Position numbers and translations under genes: made by a program
Notes under the pieces: model-generated
The model's database searches: none
The model's input: the letters and a program-made list of their open reading frames with translations, nothing else
What the model was told of the DNA's origin: nothing
From: Shinella sp. SUS2
GTDB lineage: Bacteria; Pseudomonadota; Alphaproteobacteria; Rhizobiales; Rhizobiaceae
Length of the DNA: 64,000 bases
Direction of reading: 5' to 3'
Assembly (NCBI RefSeq): GCF_001262505.1
Contig: NZ_KQ410723.1
Location: 248,001 to 312,000, forward strand
In this document: positions 39,503-49,534 of the stretch, in pieces
How positions within the stretch are numbered: the stretch's first letter is position 1
Layout: each line of letters begins with the position of its first letter

Positions 39503-39522
39503 GGCCGGCTCGAGAGCCGGCC
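39503..39522. terminator. Hairpin between the small secreted gene and uppP
   Basis: GGCCGGCT-CGAG-AGCCGGCC is a perfect 8 bp stem located between two convergent genes; it lacks a T-run. It probably marks the transcript ends of both. Confidence 0.5.
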
Positions 39523-39530
39523 AAGAACAT

Positions 39531-40337
39531 TCATCCAAAGATCAGAAGGCCGATCAGGCCCAGTGTTCCCACGACGATGCGCCAGATGGCGAACAGCGTG
39601 AAGCCGCGGCGCGACACGAAGTCGAGCAGCGAGCGCACGACGAAGAGACCCGCCACGAAAGCTGCGGCAAAGCCGACACCGATGACGAGAAGATCATCGG
39701 ACGAGAGCGCATCGCGGTTCTTGTAGAGGTCCAGCGTGAAGGCGCCGACCATGGTCGGCATGGCGAGGAAGAACGAGAATTCTGCCGCCGAACGCTTGTC
39801 CGTGCCCATCAGCAAGGCGCCGGCGATCGTCGCGCCCGAGCGCGAGGTGCCGGGGATCATGGCAAGGCACTGGCAGAGGCCGATCTTGAAGGCCAGCGAC
39901 GGCGGATACTGCATGGCATCCGTATAACGCGGCTGCAGCGGCAGGCGGTCGATTACATAGAGGATGACGCCGCCGACGATCAGCACGATGCAGATCAGCA
40001 TGGGCGTTTCGAACAGCACCGTCTTGATGAAGTCATGCGCCAGCACGCCGATGACGGCCGCCGGCAGGAAGGCAATGAGCACGCTGATGACGAAACGGCG
40101 CGCCTCCGGGCTCGACGGCAGCGCAAAGGCGATCTTCAGCAGCTTGGCCGCATAAACCGAGAGGATGGCGAGGATCGCACCCAGCTGAATGAGCACGGCG
40201 AAGGTGTTGCCCGGCGACTTGAAGCCAAGAAAGTGCCCGGCAAGCAGGATATGACCGGTGGAGGATACCGGGATGAATTCGGTCAGGCCCTCGATCAATC
40301 CGAGAATGAGGGCGCTGACAATGGACTGGTCTGCCAT
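39531..40337 (-). CDS. uppP: Undecaprenyl-diphosphatase (UppP/BacA)
   Basis: This 268-residue integral membrane phosphatase recycles undecaprenyl pyrophosphate, the lipid carrier for peptidoglycan and O-antigen, and its overproduction gives bacitracin resistance. The two catalytic motifs are intact: [16 protein letters not shown] near residue 14 and [11 protein letters not shown] near 160. About eight hydrophobic spans are visible. The ATG at 40337 has AAGGAACCTAC upstream. This is the intramembrane phosphatase, not the unrelated BacA/SbmA peptide importer of rhizobial symbiosis. Confidence 0.95.
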   Translation of the reverse strand: MADQSIVSALILGLIEGLTEFIPVSSTGHILLAGHFLGFKSPGNTFAVLIQLGAILAILSVYAAKLLKIAFALPSSPEARRFVISVLIAFLPAAVIGVLAHDFIKTVLFETPMLICIVLIVGGVILYVIDRLPLQPRYTDAMQYPPSLAFKIGLCQCLAMIPGTSRSGATIAGALLMGTDKRSAAEFSFFLAMPTMVGAFTLDLYKNRDALSSDDLLVIGVGFAAAFVAGLFVVRSLLDFVSRRGFTLFAIWRIVVGTLGLIGLLIFG

Positions 40338-40523
40338 GTAGGTTCCTTGGGGAAAAGGGGAAGAAAGCCACGAAATGAAGCGGACATACGGCAAAAAGCC
40401 CGATTCGCTTGTGTTTGTACCACCAAATTTCTATAGGTTCGTCAAATCAGCCATGGTCAAATCAGCCCGCATGCGCGCTCGACCCGGCCACAGCCCCTTC
40501 CGCAAGACCAGCAAAGCAGCCTG

Positions 40524-41216
40524 ATGCCCACACTCTACCATCACCCGATGTCCGCCGCCTCCCGCTTCGTCCGCCTCATCCTGGCGGAATACGGGTTTCA
40601 GACGGAGCTTGCCGAGGAGCAGCCCTGGGAGAACCGGCGTGATTTCCTCGCCCTCAACCCGGCCGGTACGCTGCCCGTCTATGTCGATGACAGCATGCGG
40701 GCGCTTTGTGGCGCGAGCATCATCTCCGAATATCTCGACGAGACGCATGGCGTTCTGAAGCGCGACCGCCGGCTGCTCGCCGAAGACCCGTTCCAGCGCG
40801 CGGAAATCCGCCGCCTGACGGAGTGGTTCCTGCAGAAGATGGAGCAGGACGTGACGCGCCCGCTGGTGCGCGAGCGCATCTTCAAGCTGCAGATGACACC
40901 GGACCAGGGCGGCGGCCCGCCGGACAGCAAGATCCTGCGCAATTCGCGCGCCAATATCCGTCAGCACATGAAGTATCTCTCCTGGCTCGCGGGCTCGCGC
41001 ACCTATCTTGCCGGCGACCGCCTCTCCTATGCAGACCTTGCCGCGGCGGCCTGTCTTTCCGTGCTCGACTATATGGGCGAGATCAACTGGACGGATGCAC
41101 CGCAGGCCAAGGAGTGGTACCAGCGGCTGAAATCCCGCCCCTCCTTCCGCCCGCTGCTCGCTGAGCGCGTGCGCGGCGTCACCCCGGTTTCGCACTACGC
41201 GGACCTCGATTTCTGA
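40524..41216 (+). CDS. fzlA: GST-fold protein, probable FtsZ-binding division factor FzlA
   Basis: This 230-residue protein has a thioredoxin-like N-terminal domain ([35 protein letters not shown]) and an all-helical C-terminal domain. The ending [20 protein letters not shown]...HYADLDF is what I remember of FzlA. This family bends FtsZ filaments and promotes constriction in Caulobacter and Agrobacterium; it is not a classical glutathione transferase. The position next to uppP and queG is shared with other Rhizobiales as I recall. If not FzlA, it is a generic GST-like protein. Confidence 0.75.
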   Translation: MPTLYHHPMSAASRFVRLILAEYGFQTELAEEQPWENRRDFLALNPAGTLPVYVDDSMRALCGASIISEYLDETHGVLKRDRRLLAEDPFQRAEIRRLTEWFLQKMEQDVTRPLVRERIFKLQMTPDQGGGPPDSKILRNSRANIRQHMKYLSWLAGSRTYLAGDRLSYADLAAAACLSVLDYMGEINWTDAPQAKEWYQRLKSRPSFRPLLAERVRGVTPVSHYADLDF

Positions 41217-41226
41217 GGACGAGACC

Positions 41227-42368
<1,142 letters not shown>

Positions 42369-42372
<4 letters not shown>

Positions 42373-43244
42373 CGCACCTCCTGATCCTCGGTGCCGGTTT
42401 TTCCGGCAAGGCCATCGGCCAGACCTTCAAGGCGGCCGGCTTTTCCGTTTCCGGCACGACGCGCTCGGCGGAGAAGGCGGACGACCTTCGCGCGCTCGGC
42501 ATCGCACCGATCCTCTATGACGGTGGCCCGGTTCCCGAAGCCCTCGCCGCCGACATGGCACGCGCCACCCATGTCGTGCAGTCCATCGCGCCCGGCAAGG
42601 ATGGCGATCCGCTGTTCCGCGCGGGCATGCCCTCCCTCTCTGCCCTGATGCCGAAGCTTGTCTGGGCCGGCTATCTTTCCACCGTCGGCGTCTACGGCGA
42701 CCACAAGGGCGGCTGGGTGGACGAGGACACCGCGCTGAACCCGGTTTCCGCCCGTTCCATCGAGCGGGTGGAGGCGGAGAACCACTGGCTCGACTTCGGC
42801 AGGATCTCGGACCTGCCCGTCGCCGTATTGCGCCTTGCCGGCATCTACGGCCCGGGCCGAAACGCGCTGCGCAACATGGACGAGGGCACCGCACGGCGCC
42901 TCGTCAAGAAGGACCAGGTGTTCAACCGCATCCGCGTCGAGGATATCGGCCGCTCGGCTCTCTTCCTTGCGGAGAAATCCCTTGGCGGCGTCTGGAACAT
43001 CACCGACAACGAGCCCGGCCCGCCACAGGACGTGGTGGCGGAAGCTGCCCGGCTGATGGGCCTGCCGGTGCCGCCGGATATTCCTTTCGAGACGGCGGAA
43101 CTTTCCTCCATGGCACGGTCTTTCTATGGGGAGAACAAGCGCGTCTCGAATGCCAGGCTGCGCGCTGCCGGCTTCGAATTCCGCTTCCCGGACTATCGCC
43201 AGTCGCTCGCCGAACTCCACTCGACTGGCCGCTGGCGAGGCTGA
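42369..43244 (+). CDS. SDR family NAD(P)-dependent epimerase/dehydratase-like oxidoreductase
   Basis: A 291-residue extended short-chain dehydrogenase with the Rossmann motif [13 protein letters not shown] at the N-terminus and [17 protein letters not shown] mid-protein; the usual Y-x-x-x-K appears replaced or displaced (it reads R-S-I-E-R-V-E-A-E). The segment [14 protein letters not shown] is typical of the family. It overlaps the queG stop (ATGA) and so is translated with it. Substrate unknown; E. coli YeeZ is a possible relative. Confidence 0.85.
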
Positions 43245-43605
43245 GAGGCCGGGCCTTGCAGGCCGGCTTTTGCGATTTTGCACAACCCTGAATTTATCTG
43301 CCTCATTTTTGCCGCCGAATTCCTGCGCATAAATTGCTAATATTGAAAGTTTTTTCCGAAAATTTGCGCGATTACCGGATGACTATTCCGGTCCGCAAGT
43401 CGATCCAGTTTAGTGACTGATTCGCAAGACTCTTTTCTGTCACGTTAACGAAGATTAAAACTCCATCGCTGGCGATGGACTGTATATCCTGCCGGCCCCC
43501 GACAGCAATTGCGGCGGGTTGAGGCACGTTTTTGCCATTTTTGCTTCCTCATACGGCGATCAACACAGTGGAAATTCACAACTTTCCCGGAAGGTCATCC
43601 GATAC
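43245..43605 (+). promoter_or_regulatory. AT-rich leader of the RlpA-like gene
   Basis: This is about 360 bp without a gene, markedly AT-rich between 43285 and 43460. It contains a 7 bp inverted repeat CCATCGC-TG-GCGATGG (43463-43478) followed by a TATATC (43483). I read it as an upstream regulatory region and long 5' leader for the secreted DPBB protein. No further motif was identified. Confidence 0.4.
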
Positions 43606-43968
43606 ATGATGCTCAAGCTCTCCAGCCTCGCGCTTGCTTCGCTCGTTGCCGCCTCTTCATCCTTCGTTACGTTCTCGGAGGCTCAGGCCGCCGGTTGCGG
43701 TCGCGCCTCCTGGTATGCGCTGCACTCGCGCACCGCCTCCGGTGAGCGCATGAACCCGAACCTCATGACGGCCGCCCATCGCAGCCTGCGCTTCGGCACC
43801 AAGGTGAAGGTCACCAACGCCAACAACGGCAAGAGTGTCGTGGTACGCATCAATGATCGCGGTCCGTTCATCCGCGGCCGGGTGCTCGACCTCTCCAAGG
43901 CTGCCGCCTCCAACATCGGCATGATCCGCTCCGGCCACGCCAAGATCTGTTACGAAGTCATCGGCTGA
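43606..43968 (+). CDS. RlpA-like double-psi beta-barrel protein (septal-ring lytic transglycosylase family)
   Basis: This 120-residue secreted protein has a signal peptide (residues 1-28, ending A-Q-A-A) and then a single DPBB domain: [49 protein letters not shown] and [15 protein letters not shown]. The Asp/His region of active RlpA is present. The C-terminal SPOR domain of enteric RlpA is missing, which is common in rhizobia. There is no lipobox Cys at the cleavage site, so it is periplasmic rather than a lipoprotein. GGAAGG lies upstream of the ATG. Confidence 0.88.
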   Translation: MMLKLSSLALASLVAASSSFVTFSEAQAAGCGRASWYALHSRTASGERMNPNLMTAAHRSLRFGTKVKVTNANNGKSVVVRINDRGPFIRGRVLDLSKAAASNIGMIRSGHAKICYEVIG

Positions 43969-44043
43969 CGACCGCTATTCTGCGGCTCCCGGCTTGCCCT
44001 TCGCGCATTCCGCCGCTACCACGACGCAAAACGGAGTATGCGG

Positions 44044-45333
44044 ATGCGATTGGGTGGGCGGCTCTCGGGAGCCATCGAGGTTCTGACGGATATCGAGACG
44101 CGGCGGCGCCCCGTCGCCGATGCGCTCAAGGACTGGGGCCTTTCCCACCGGTTCGCCGGTTCCGGCGACCGCGCCGCGATCGGCAATATCGTCTATGACG
44201 CGCTGCGCATGAAACTGTCGCACGCCTATCTCATGGACGATGACAGCCCCGCCGCACTCGGCTATGCCGTACTGCTGCGCCAGTGGGGCCTCGCCCCCGA
44301 GGCGCTTGCCGCCGAGTTCGACGGCGACCGCTTTGCGCCCGAAGCCTTTTCAGACGAGAAGCTCGCCGCTTTGCGCACCCGCAATCTCGACGACGCCGCG
44401 CCGCATGTGCAGGGCGACATTCCCGAATGGATCCAGCCCGCCTTCGAGGCCAATTTCGGCGAAGCATGGCTGGCGGAAGCGAAAGCGCTTGCCGGACGGC
44501 CGACGCTGGACCTGCGCGCCAACACGCTGAAGGCCGGCCGCGACAAGGTGCTGAAGGCACTGGAACGCAACGCCGCCGTCGCCTCTACTATCGCCCGCGA
44601 GGGCATCCGCATTCCCGCGGGCGAAGGCCCCTCGCGCCTGCCGAACGTCACCGCGGACCTCGCCTTCCAGAAGGGCTGGTTCGAGGTGCAGGACGAAGGT
44701 TCGCAGATCGTCGCCGATCTCGTCGTCCCGCAGGAGGGCGAGCAGGTACTGGACTTTTGCGCCGGCGGCGGCGGAAAGACGCTCGCCATGGCGGCCGCCA
44801 TGCATAACAAGGGCCAGGTCCACGCCTACGACACCGACCGCAAGCGCCTCGCCCCGATCATCGAGCGGCTGAAGCGCGCCGGCACCCGAAACGTGCAGGT
44901 CCACGAGAGCATTTCCAGCCTCTCGCCGCTGAACGGCCGCTTCGACCGCGTGCTGGTCGATGCCCCCTGCACGGGCACCGGCACCTGGCGCCGCCGGCCG
45001 GACACCAAATGGCGCCTTACCGAAAAGAACCTCGAGGAACGCCTCACCCAGCAGCAGGAAGCGCTCGCCAATGCCAGCGCCTTCGTGCGCCCGGGTGGCT
45101 TCCTGCTCTATGTGACCTGTTCGATCCTGCCGCAGGAGAACGAGGAGCAGGTTCACGGCTTCTGCGCAGCCAATCCGGATTTCGAGATCCTGTCCGCGAC
45201 CGACACCTGGAAGGCGCTGTTCGGTGCTGAGAGGCCCCAGCCCTGGTCGCGCGACGGCAAGACCGTCACCCTGACGCCGGCCTCGACCGATACGGACGGT
45301 TTCTTCTTCTGCGCGATGGGCCGTAGGGCCTGA
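44044..45333 (+). CDS. RsmB/NOP family 16S rRNA m5C methyltransferase
   Basis: This 429-residue SAM-dependent rRNA methyltransferase has a C-terminal catalytic domain: VLDFCAGGGGKTLAMAAAM, the motif IV Cys in LVDAPCTGTGTWRRRPD and the motif VI Cys in YVTCSILPQENEEQV. Both catalytic cysteines are present. The N-terminal NusB-like region is shorter than in E. coli RsmB. GGAG lies 7 nt before the ATG at 44044; an ATG two codons upstream is too close to it. Confidence 0.9.
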   Translation: MRLGGRLSGAIEVLTDIETRRRPVADALKDWGLSHRFAGSGDRAAIGNIVYDALRMKLSHAYLMDDDSPAALGYAVLLRQWGLAPEALAAEFDGDRFAPEAFSDEKLAALRTRNLDDAAPHVQGDIPEWIQPAFEANFGEAWLAEAKALAGRPTLDLRANTLKAGRDKVLKALERNAAVASTIAREGIRIPAGEGPSRLPNVTADLAFQKGWFEVQDEGSQIVADLVVPQEGEQVLDFCAGGGGKTLAMAAAMHNKGQVHAYDTDRKRLAPIIERLKRAGTRNVQVHESISSLSPLNGRFDRVLVDAPCTGTGTWRRRPDTKWRLTEKNLEERLTQQQEALANASAFVRPGGFLLYVTCSILPQENEEQVHGFCAANPDFEILSATDTWKALFGAERPQPWSRDGKTVTLTPASTDTDGFFFCAMGRRA

Positions 45334-45366
45334 GGCGATTGCGCTCTGTCAAATGTACCGGAACAG

Positions 45367-45383
45367 CTTGAAACCGTTCTAAA
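45367..45383 (+). promoter_or_regulatory. Irr-box (ICE)-like palindrome upstream of the imelysin operon
   Basis: CTTGAAAC-C-GTTCTAAA is a 17 bp imperfect palindrome; the right half is a full match to the TTCTAAA half of the iron-control element bound by rhizobial Irr. It lies about 160 bp before the first gene, near a TTGACA at 45393 that could be a -35. The left half matches in 5 of 8 positions, so the call is tentative. Confidence 0.45.
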
Positions 45384-45544
45384 CTATACACTTTGACACC
45401 AGTTTTTATTTGGTCCATGACAGCAATGCCTGAATAATCCCGGGCCCGGCGGTACGCCGGACCATCCGGGCGGCGGCGGCCAAGGGAGGCAAGCCGTGAC
45501 GTCCGGTGTCGGGGGACACATCGAACAGGACACCAGGAGACGTC

Positions 45545-46822
45545 ATGACCACTTTCTTCCTCCGCACGGCCGCCTTTGCGCTCGCTGCCGCGACTTCGGG
45601 GCTTGCCATTGGCTCCGCCCATGCGGCGGCCGACCCGGCGGCGATCGTCAAGCACTATGCCGAAATCGCGCATGCCAAATTCTCCGACTCGCTCGACGCC
45701 GCAAAGGCACTCGACGCAGCGGTCGACGCCCTCATCGCCAAGCCGAGCGACGAAACGCTGAAGGCCGCGCGCGAGGCGTGGCTGAAATCCCGTGTGCCCT
45801 ACCAGCAGACGGAAGCCTACCGCTTCGGCAACCCACTGGTCGACGACTGGGAAGGCAAGGTCAACGCCTGGCCGCTCGACGAAGGTCTGATCGACTATGT
45901 CGATGCCAGCTACGGCACGGAAAGCGACGAGAACGCACTCTTCGTCGGCAATGTCATCGCCAACCCGAAGCTGGAGATCGGCGGCAAGACGATCGACGCC
46001 ACCACCATCACGCCGGCGGTCCTGCAGGAACTGCACGAGGCGGGCGAAGTGGAAGCCAACGTCGCGACCGGTTACCACGCCATCGAATTCCTGCTGTGGG
46101 GCCAGGACCTCAACGGGACCGGCAAGGGGGCCGGCAACCGCCCGGCGACGGACTATGACAAGGCCGCCTGCACCAACGGCAACTGCGACCGCCGCGCCGC
46201 TTACCTGAAGGCCGCCTCCTCGCTGCTGGTCACCGACCTCGAAGAAATGGTGAAGGCCTGGGCCGCCGACGGCGACGCCACCAAGAACGTGACGTCAGAT
46301 CCGAAGGCCGGCATCACCGCCATGCTGACCGGCATGGGCTCGCTTTCCTATGGCGAACTGGCCGGCGAACGCATGAAGCTCGGCCTCCTGCTGCACGATC
46401 CGGAAGAAGAGCACGATTGCTTCTCCGACAACACGCACAACTCGCACTACTACGACGTCGTCGGCATCCAGACGGTCTATACGGGCGAATATACCCGCCC
46501 GGACGGGTCGAAGCTGACCGGCCCGTCGCTCTCCGAACTCGTCGCCGAGAAGGACGCCGCGCTCGACACCGAGATGAAGGCCAAGCTCGACGCCAGCCAT
46601 ACCGCCTTCAAGGCGCTGGTGGACCGTGCGGAAGGTGGCGAAGCCTATGACCAGATGATCGGCGAAGGCAACGCGGAGGGCAACAAGGTCGTCCAGACCG
46701 CCGTCGACAGCCTGATCGACCAGACCAAGACGATCGAGCGCGTCATCGGGTCGCTGGACCTCGGCAAGATCGAGCTTGAAGGCTCAGACAGCCTGGATAA
46801 TCCTAACGCTGTCTTCCAATGA
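45545..46822 (+). CDS. Imelysin family (peptidase M75-like) periplasmic protein
   Basis: This 425-residue secreted protein has a signal peptide (residues 1-27, ending S-A-H-A-A). The imelysin motif G-x-H-x-x-E reads ATGYHAIEFLLWGQD near residue 180 and is intact, and the related segment DNTHNSHYYDVVGIQ lies near 300. IrpA/imelysin proteins take part in iron uptake in several bacteria and probably bind metal. AGGAG precedes the ATG. It is the first gene of a four-gene operon. Confidence 0.88.
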   Translation: MTTFFLRTAAFALAAATSGLAIGSAHAAADPAAIVKHYAEIAHAKFSDSLDAAKALDAAVDALIAKPSDETLKAAREAWLKSRVPYQQTEAYRFGNPLVDDWEGKVNAWPLDEGLIDYVDASYGTESDENALFVGNVIANPKLEIGGKTIDATTITPAVLQELHEAGEVEANVATGYHAIEFLLWGQDLNGTGKGAGNRPATDYDKAACTNGNCDRRAAYLKAASSLLVTDLEEMVKAWAADGDATKNVTSDPKAGITAMLTGMGSLSYGELAGERMKLGLLLHDPEEEHDCFSDNTHNSHYYDVVGIQTVYTGEYTRPDGSKLTGPSLSELVAEKDAALDTEMKAKLDASHTAFKALVDRAEGGEAYDQMIGEGNAEGNKVVQTAVDSLIDQTKTIERVIGSLDLGKIELEGSDSLDNPNAVFQ

Positions 46823-46829
46823 TAGAAGG

Positions 46830-46859
46830 CGGGCCGCCTCCCCACGAGACGGCGGCCCG
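46830..46859 (+). terminator. Intra-operon hairpin after the first imelysin gene
   Basis: CGGGCCGCC pairs with GGCGGCCCG around a 12-nt loop, without a T-run. It sits between the first and second genes, where it could protect the 3' end of the imelysin message or attenuate the rest. Confidence 0.5.
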
Positions 46860-46868
46860 ATCCCAGCA

Positions 46869-48404
46869 ATGACAGAACGCCCCGCCCGTCGCCTGCTCGC
46901 GGTCTCTGCCGCGATTTCCATCGCGGCGGGCGTTTTCGTTCTGGGAAATGCGCATTCCACCGACCGCGGGCGCGACGATCTCTCCGAAAAGGATCGCAAG
47001 CGCGTCGCCGCGGTGACGGCGCTCGCGACGGATTTTTCCAAGGCCGAGCAATATGAGGCGATGTCCGGCGGGGCGGCGACCTCGCTCGCATCGGTCAACA
47101 TCAACAGCTTCTCCCACTTTTCCGAGAACATCACCTTCGAGGAAGAAGAGACGTTCAAACTCGGCAACGCGCTCTTCCAGAAACTCTGGGTCTCCTCCCC
47201 CTCCTCCACCCAGGCCTCCGACGGGCTCGGGCCGCTCTACAATGCGCGCTCCTGCCAGACCTGCCACATCAAGGACGGCCGTGGCCATCCGCCGGAAGGC
47301 GCCGCCGAGGCGACATCGATGTTCCTGCGGCTCGCCCGTGCGGCCAGGACGCCGGAGGACGAGACGGCGCTGAAAGATTTGCGCGAGATGAGCCTGCCGG
47401 ACCCGATCTATGGCCGGCAACTCCAGGATCTCGCCATACCCGGCCTCAAGGCCGAGGGCCGCATGGTGATCGACTATACCGAGGAGCCGGTAACGCTTGC
47501 CGGAGGTGAGGTCGTCACGCTGCGCCGCCCAAGATATTCCGTCGCTGGTCTCGCATATGGCGATCTCGACGCGACGACGACGCTTTCTCCGCGCGTCACC
47601 CAGCCGATGCTCGGCCTTGGCCTTATCCAGGCAATCCACGAAGCAGACATCCTCGCCCTTGCCGACCCCGACGACGCGGATGGCGACGGCATCAGCGGCA
47701 AGGCCGCCGTCGCCATCGATCCGGCGACGGGCAAGAAGGCGCTCGGCCGCTTCGGCTGGAAGGCGCAATCGGCCACCGTGCGCCAGCAGAGCGCCGACGC
47801 CTTCGCCTTCGACATCGGCCTTTCGACGCCGGAAGTGCCGCTGCACCAAGGCGACTGTACGCCTGCCCAGACCGCCTGCCTGGAACGTCCGAATGGCGTG
47901 CAGACACGGCTTGGCGATGCCGAGGCACCGCCACCGGTGATGGACCTCGTCACCTTCTACGCGGAGAACCTTGCCGTGCCGGCCCGGCGCAAGGCAAGTT
48001 TCGCCGAAACGCTGAACGGCAAGCGCGTCTTCTATGAGACGGGCTGCACACGCTGCCACCAGCCGAAGTTCGTCACCCGGCGCGATGCCGACAACAAGGC
48101 CCATGCCTTCCAGCTCATCTGGCCCTATTCCGATTTCCTGCTGCACGACATGGGCGAAGGCCTTGCGGACGGACAGGCGGTCGGCGTGGCGACCGGGCGG
48201 GAATGGCGCACGCCACCGCTGTGGGGTATCGGCCTTACAAAAACCGTCAACGGTCATACGTTCTTCCTGCATGACGGGCGCGCCCGCAACCTCACCGAGG
48301 CCATTCTGTGGCACGGCGGGGAGGCTCAGGCGGCCCGAGACCGCTTCGCCGCGCTGGAAAAACAGGACCGCGACGCCCTTCTGACCTTCCTGGAGAGCCT
48401 CTGA
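46869..48404 (+). CDS. Di-heme oxidoreductase family protein (DUF1111, thiol-oxidoreductase-like)
   Basis: This 511-residue exported c-type cytochrome-like protein has an N-terminal hydrophobic signal/anchor and two heme-binding C-x2-C-H motifs (CQTCH near residue 137 and CTRCH near 395). It also has an acidic calcium-binding-like loop DPDDADGDGISG. In pseudomonads, as I recall, the equivalent gene lies between two imelysin genes in an iron-regulated cluster. The ATG at 46869 has no strong ribosome site; a coupled start is possible. Confidence 0.87.
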   Translation: MTERPARRLLAVSAAISIAAGVFVLGNAHSTDRGRDDLSEKDRKRVAAVTALATDFSKAEQYEAMSGGAATSLASVNINSFSHFSENITFEEEETFKLGNALFQKLWVSSPSSTQASDGLGPLYNARSCQTCHIKDGRGHPPEGAAEATSMFLRLARAARTPEDETALKDLREMSLPDPIYGRQLQDLAIPGLKAEGRMVIDYTEEPVTLAGGEVVTLRRPRYSVAGLAYGDLDATTTLSPRVTQPMLGLGLIQAIHEADILALADPDDADGDGISGKAAVAIDPATGKKALGRFGWKAQSATVRQQSADAFAFDIGLSTPEVPLHQGDCTPAQTACLERPNGVQTRLGDAEAPPPVMDLVTFYAENLAVPARRKASFAETLNGKRVFYETGCTRCHQPKFVTRRDADNKAHAFQLIWPYSDFLLHDMGEGLADGQAVGVATGREWRTPPLWGIGLTKTVNGHTFFLHDGRARNLTEAILWHGGEAQAARDRFAALEKQDRDALLTFLESL

Positions 48405-49534
48405 TGCCAAGCCGGCCCCGTCCCTTCTTTCGCTTTCCCGTCGTTCTCACGGCCTTCACGATGCTTTCCGCCACCCTACCGGCTCTGGCACAGGAAGGCG
48501 AGGCACCCGTGCCGCCCGCGCTGACGGACGAGAGCGTGGTCGGCGTCATGACGCGCGCGGTCGACGAGGTCATCCGTCCCGGCTACCGTCGTTTCCAGGC
48601 ATCCGCCGGCACGCTCGCCGAAACAACCGCCGCCTTCTGCAAGACACCCTCCGAAGGCAGCCGGACAGCCGTCGACGATGCCTTCCGGCAGGCGGTCGCC
48701 GACTGGGGCCGCATCGAGATCGTCCGCATCGGCCCCGTCATCGACGACAACCGCTTCGAGCGCATCCTCTTCTATCCCGACCGCAAGAGCACCGGCCTGA
48801 AACAGGTGCAGGCCCTGCTGCAAAAAGCCGACGAAGCCGATACGAACGCAGCGGCCATGGCCGGCAAGAGCGTTGCGATCCAGGGTTTTGGCGCGCTCGA
48901 ATTCGCGCTCTACGGCACCGGCGCGGAAACCCTGATGCGAGCACCGAACGGTTTCCGCTGCCGCTATGCCGCCGCCGTCGCCCGCCACATCGAGACGACG
49001 GCCGGCCAGCTCGTTGCCGCGTGGGACGCCCCCGGCGGTGTGCAGCAGGACTGGAAACATCCCGGCCCGCAGAACCCGGTGTTCCGCACCGGCAAGGAGG
49101 CGGTCACCGCCCTCCTCGGCATTCTCGTGCACGGGGCGGAGGCGGTGCGCGACCAGCGCATCGAGACCTTCTACCGCAATGGCGGCACGGCGCGGCCGAA
49201 ATCGGCGGTCTTCTGGCGCTCGGGCAACACCTGGACCTCGATCAACGCCAATATCGAAGGCCTGCAGGCGCTGTTCGACACATCCGGCATGGCCGACCTC
49301 ATCGATCCCAATTTCATGTCCATCGCCGGCAATATCGATTTCGTGCTGAAATCACTGCACCGCGTTGCACCGACCATCGATCCCGACATCGAAAAGGCCG
49401 TCTCGACGCCGGAGGAACAAGAGAAGATCGCTTTCCTCCTCGTCAACACGCGTGACCTCATCCTGCGCCTCAACACCGAATATGGCGGGGCAATCGGGCT
49501 CGGCGCCGGCTTCTCCTTCGCGGACGGCGACTGA
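48404..49534 (+). CDS. Second imelysin family protein with a degenerate G-x-H-x-x-E motif
   Basis: This 376-residue secreted paralogue has a signal peptide (to about residue 29, ending P-A-L-A-Q). The metal-motif region reads IQGFGALEFALYG: the His of G-x-H-x-x-E is Gly, while Glu is kept. The start codon shares one base with the previous stop (TGATG), so translation is coupled. This member may have a structural or ligand-binding role while the first imelysin carries the metal. Confidence 0.85.
   Translation: MPSRPRPFFRFPVVLTAFTMLSATLPALAQEGEAPVPPALTDESVVGVMTRAVDEVIRPGYRRFQASAGTLAETTAAFCKTPSEGSRTAVDDAFRQAVADWGRIEIVRIGPVIDDNRFERILFYPDRKSTGLKQVQALLQKADEADTNAAAMAGKSVAIQGFGALEFALYGTGAETLMRAPNGFRCRYAAAVARHIETTAGQLVAAWDAPGGVQQDWKHPGPQNPVFRTGKEAVTALLGILVHGAEAVRDQRIETFYRNGGTARPKSAVFWRSGNTWTSINANIEGLQALFDTSGMADLIDPNFMSIAGNIDFVLKSLHRVAPTIDPDIEKAVSTPEEQEKIAFLLVNTRDLILRLNTEYGGAIGLGAGFSFADGD

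Noticed and set aside
39531..40337. The symbiosis peptide transporter BacA
   Set aside because: Sequence motifs are those of undecaprenyl-diphosphatase ([21 protein letters not shown]); the shared name 'BacA' is a coincidence.
46803..48410. A 535-codon minus-strand open frame opposite the di-heme oxidoreductase
   Set aside because: Shadow of the plus-strand gene, which has two heme motifs and operon context.
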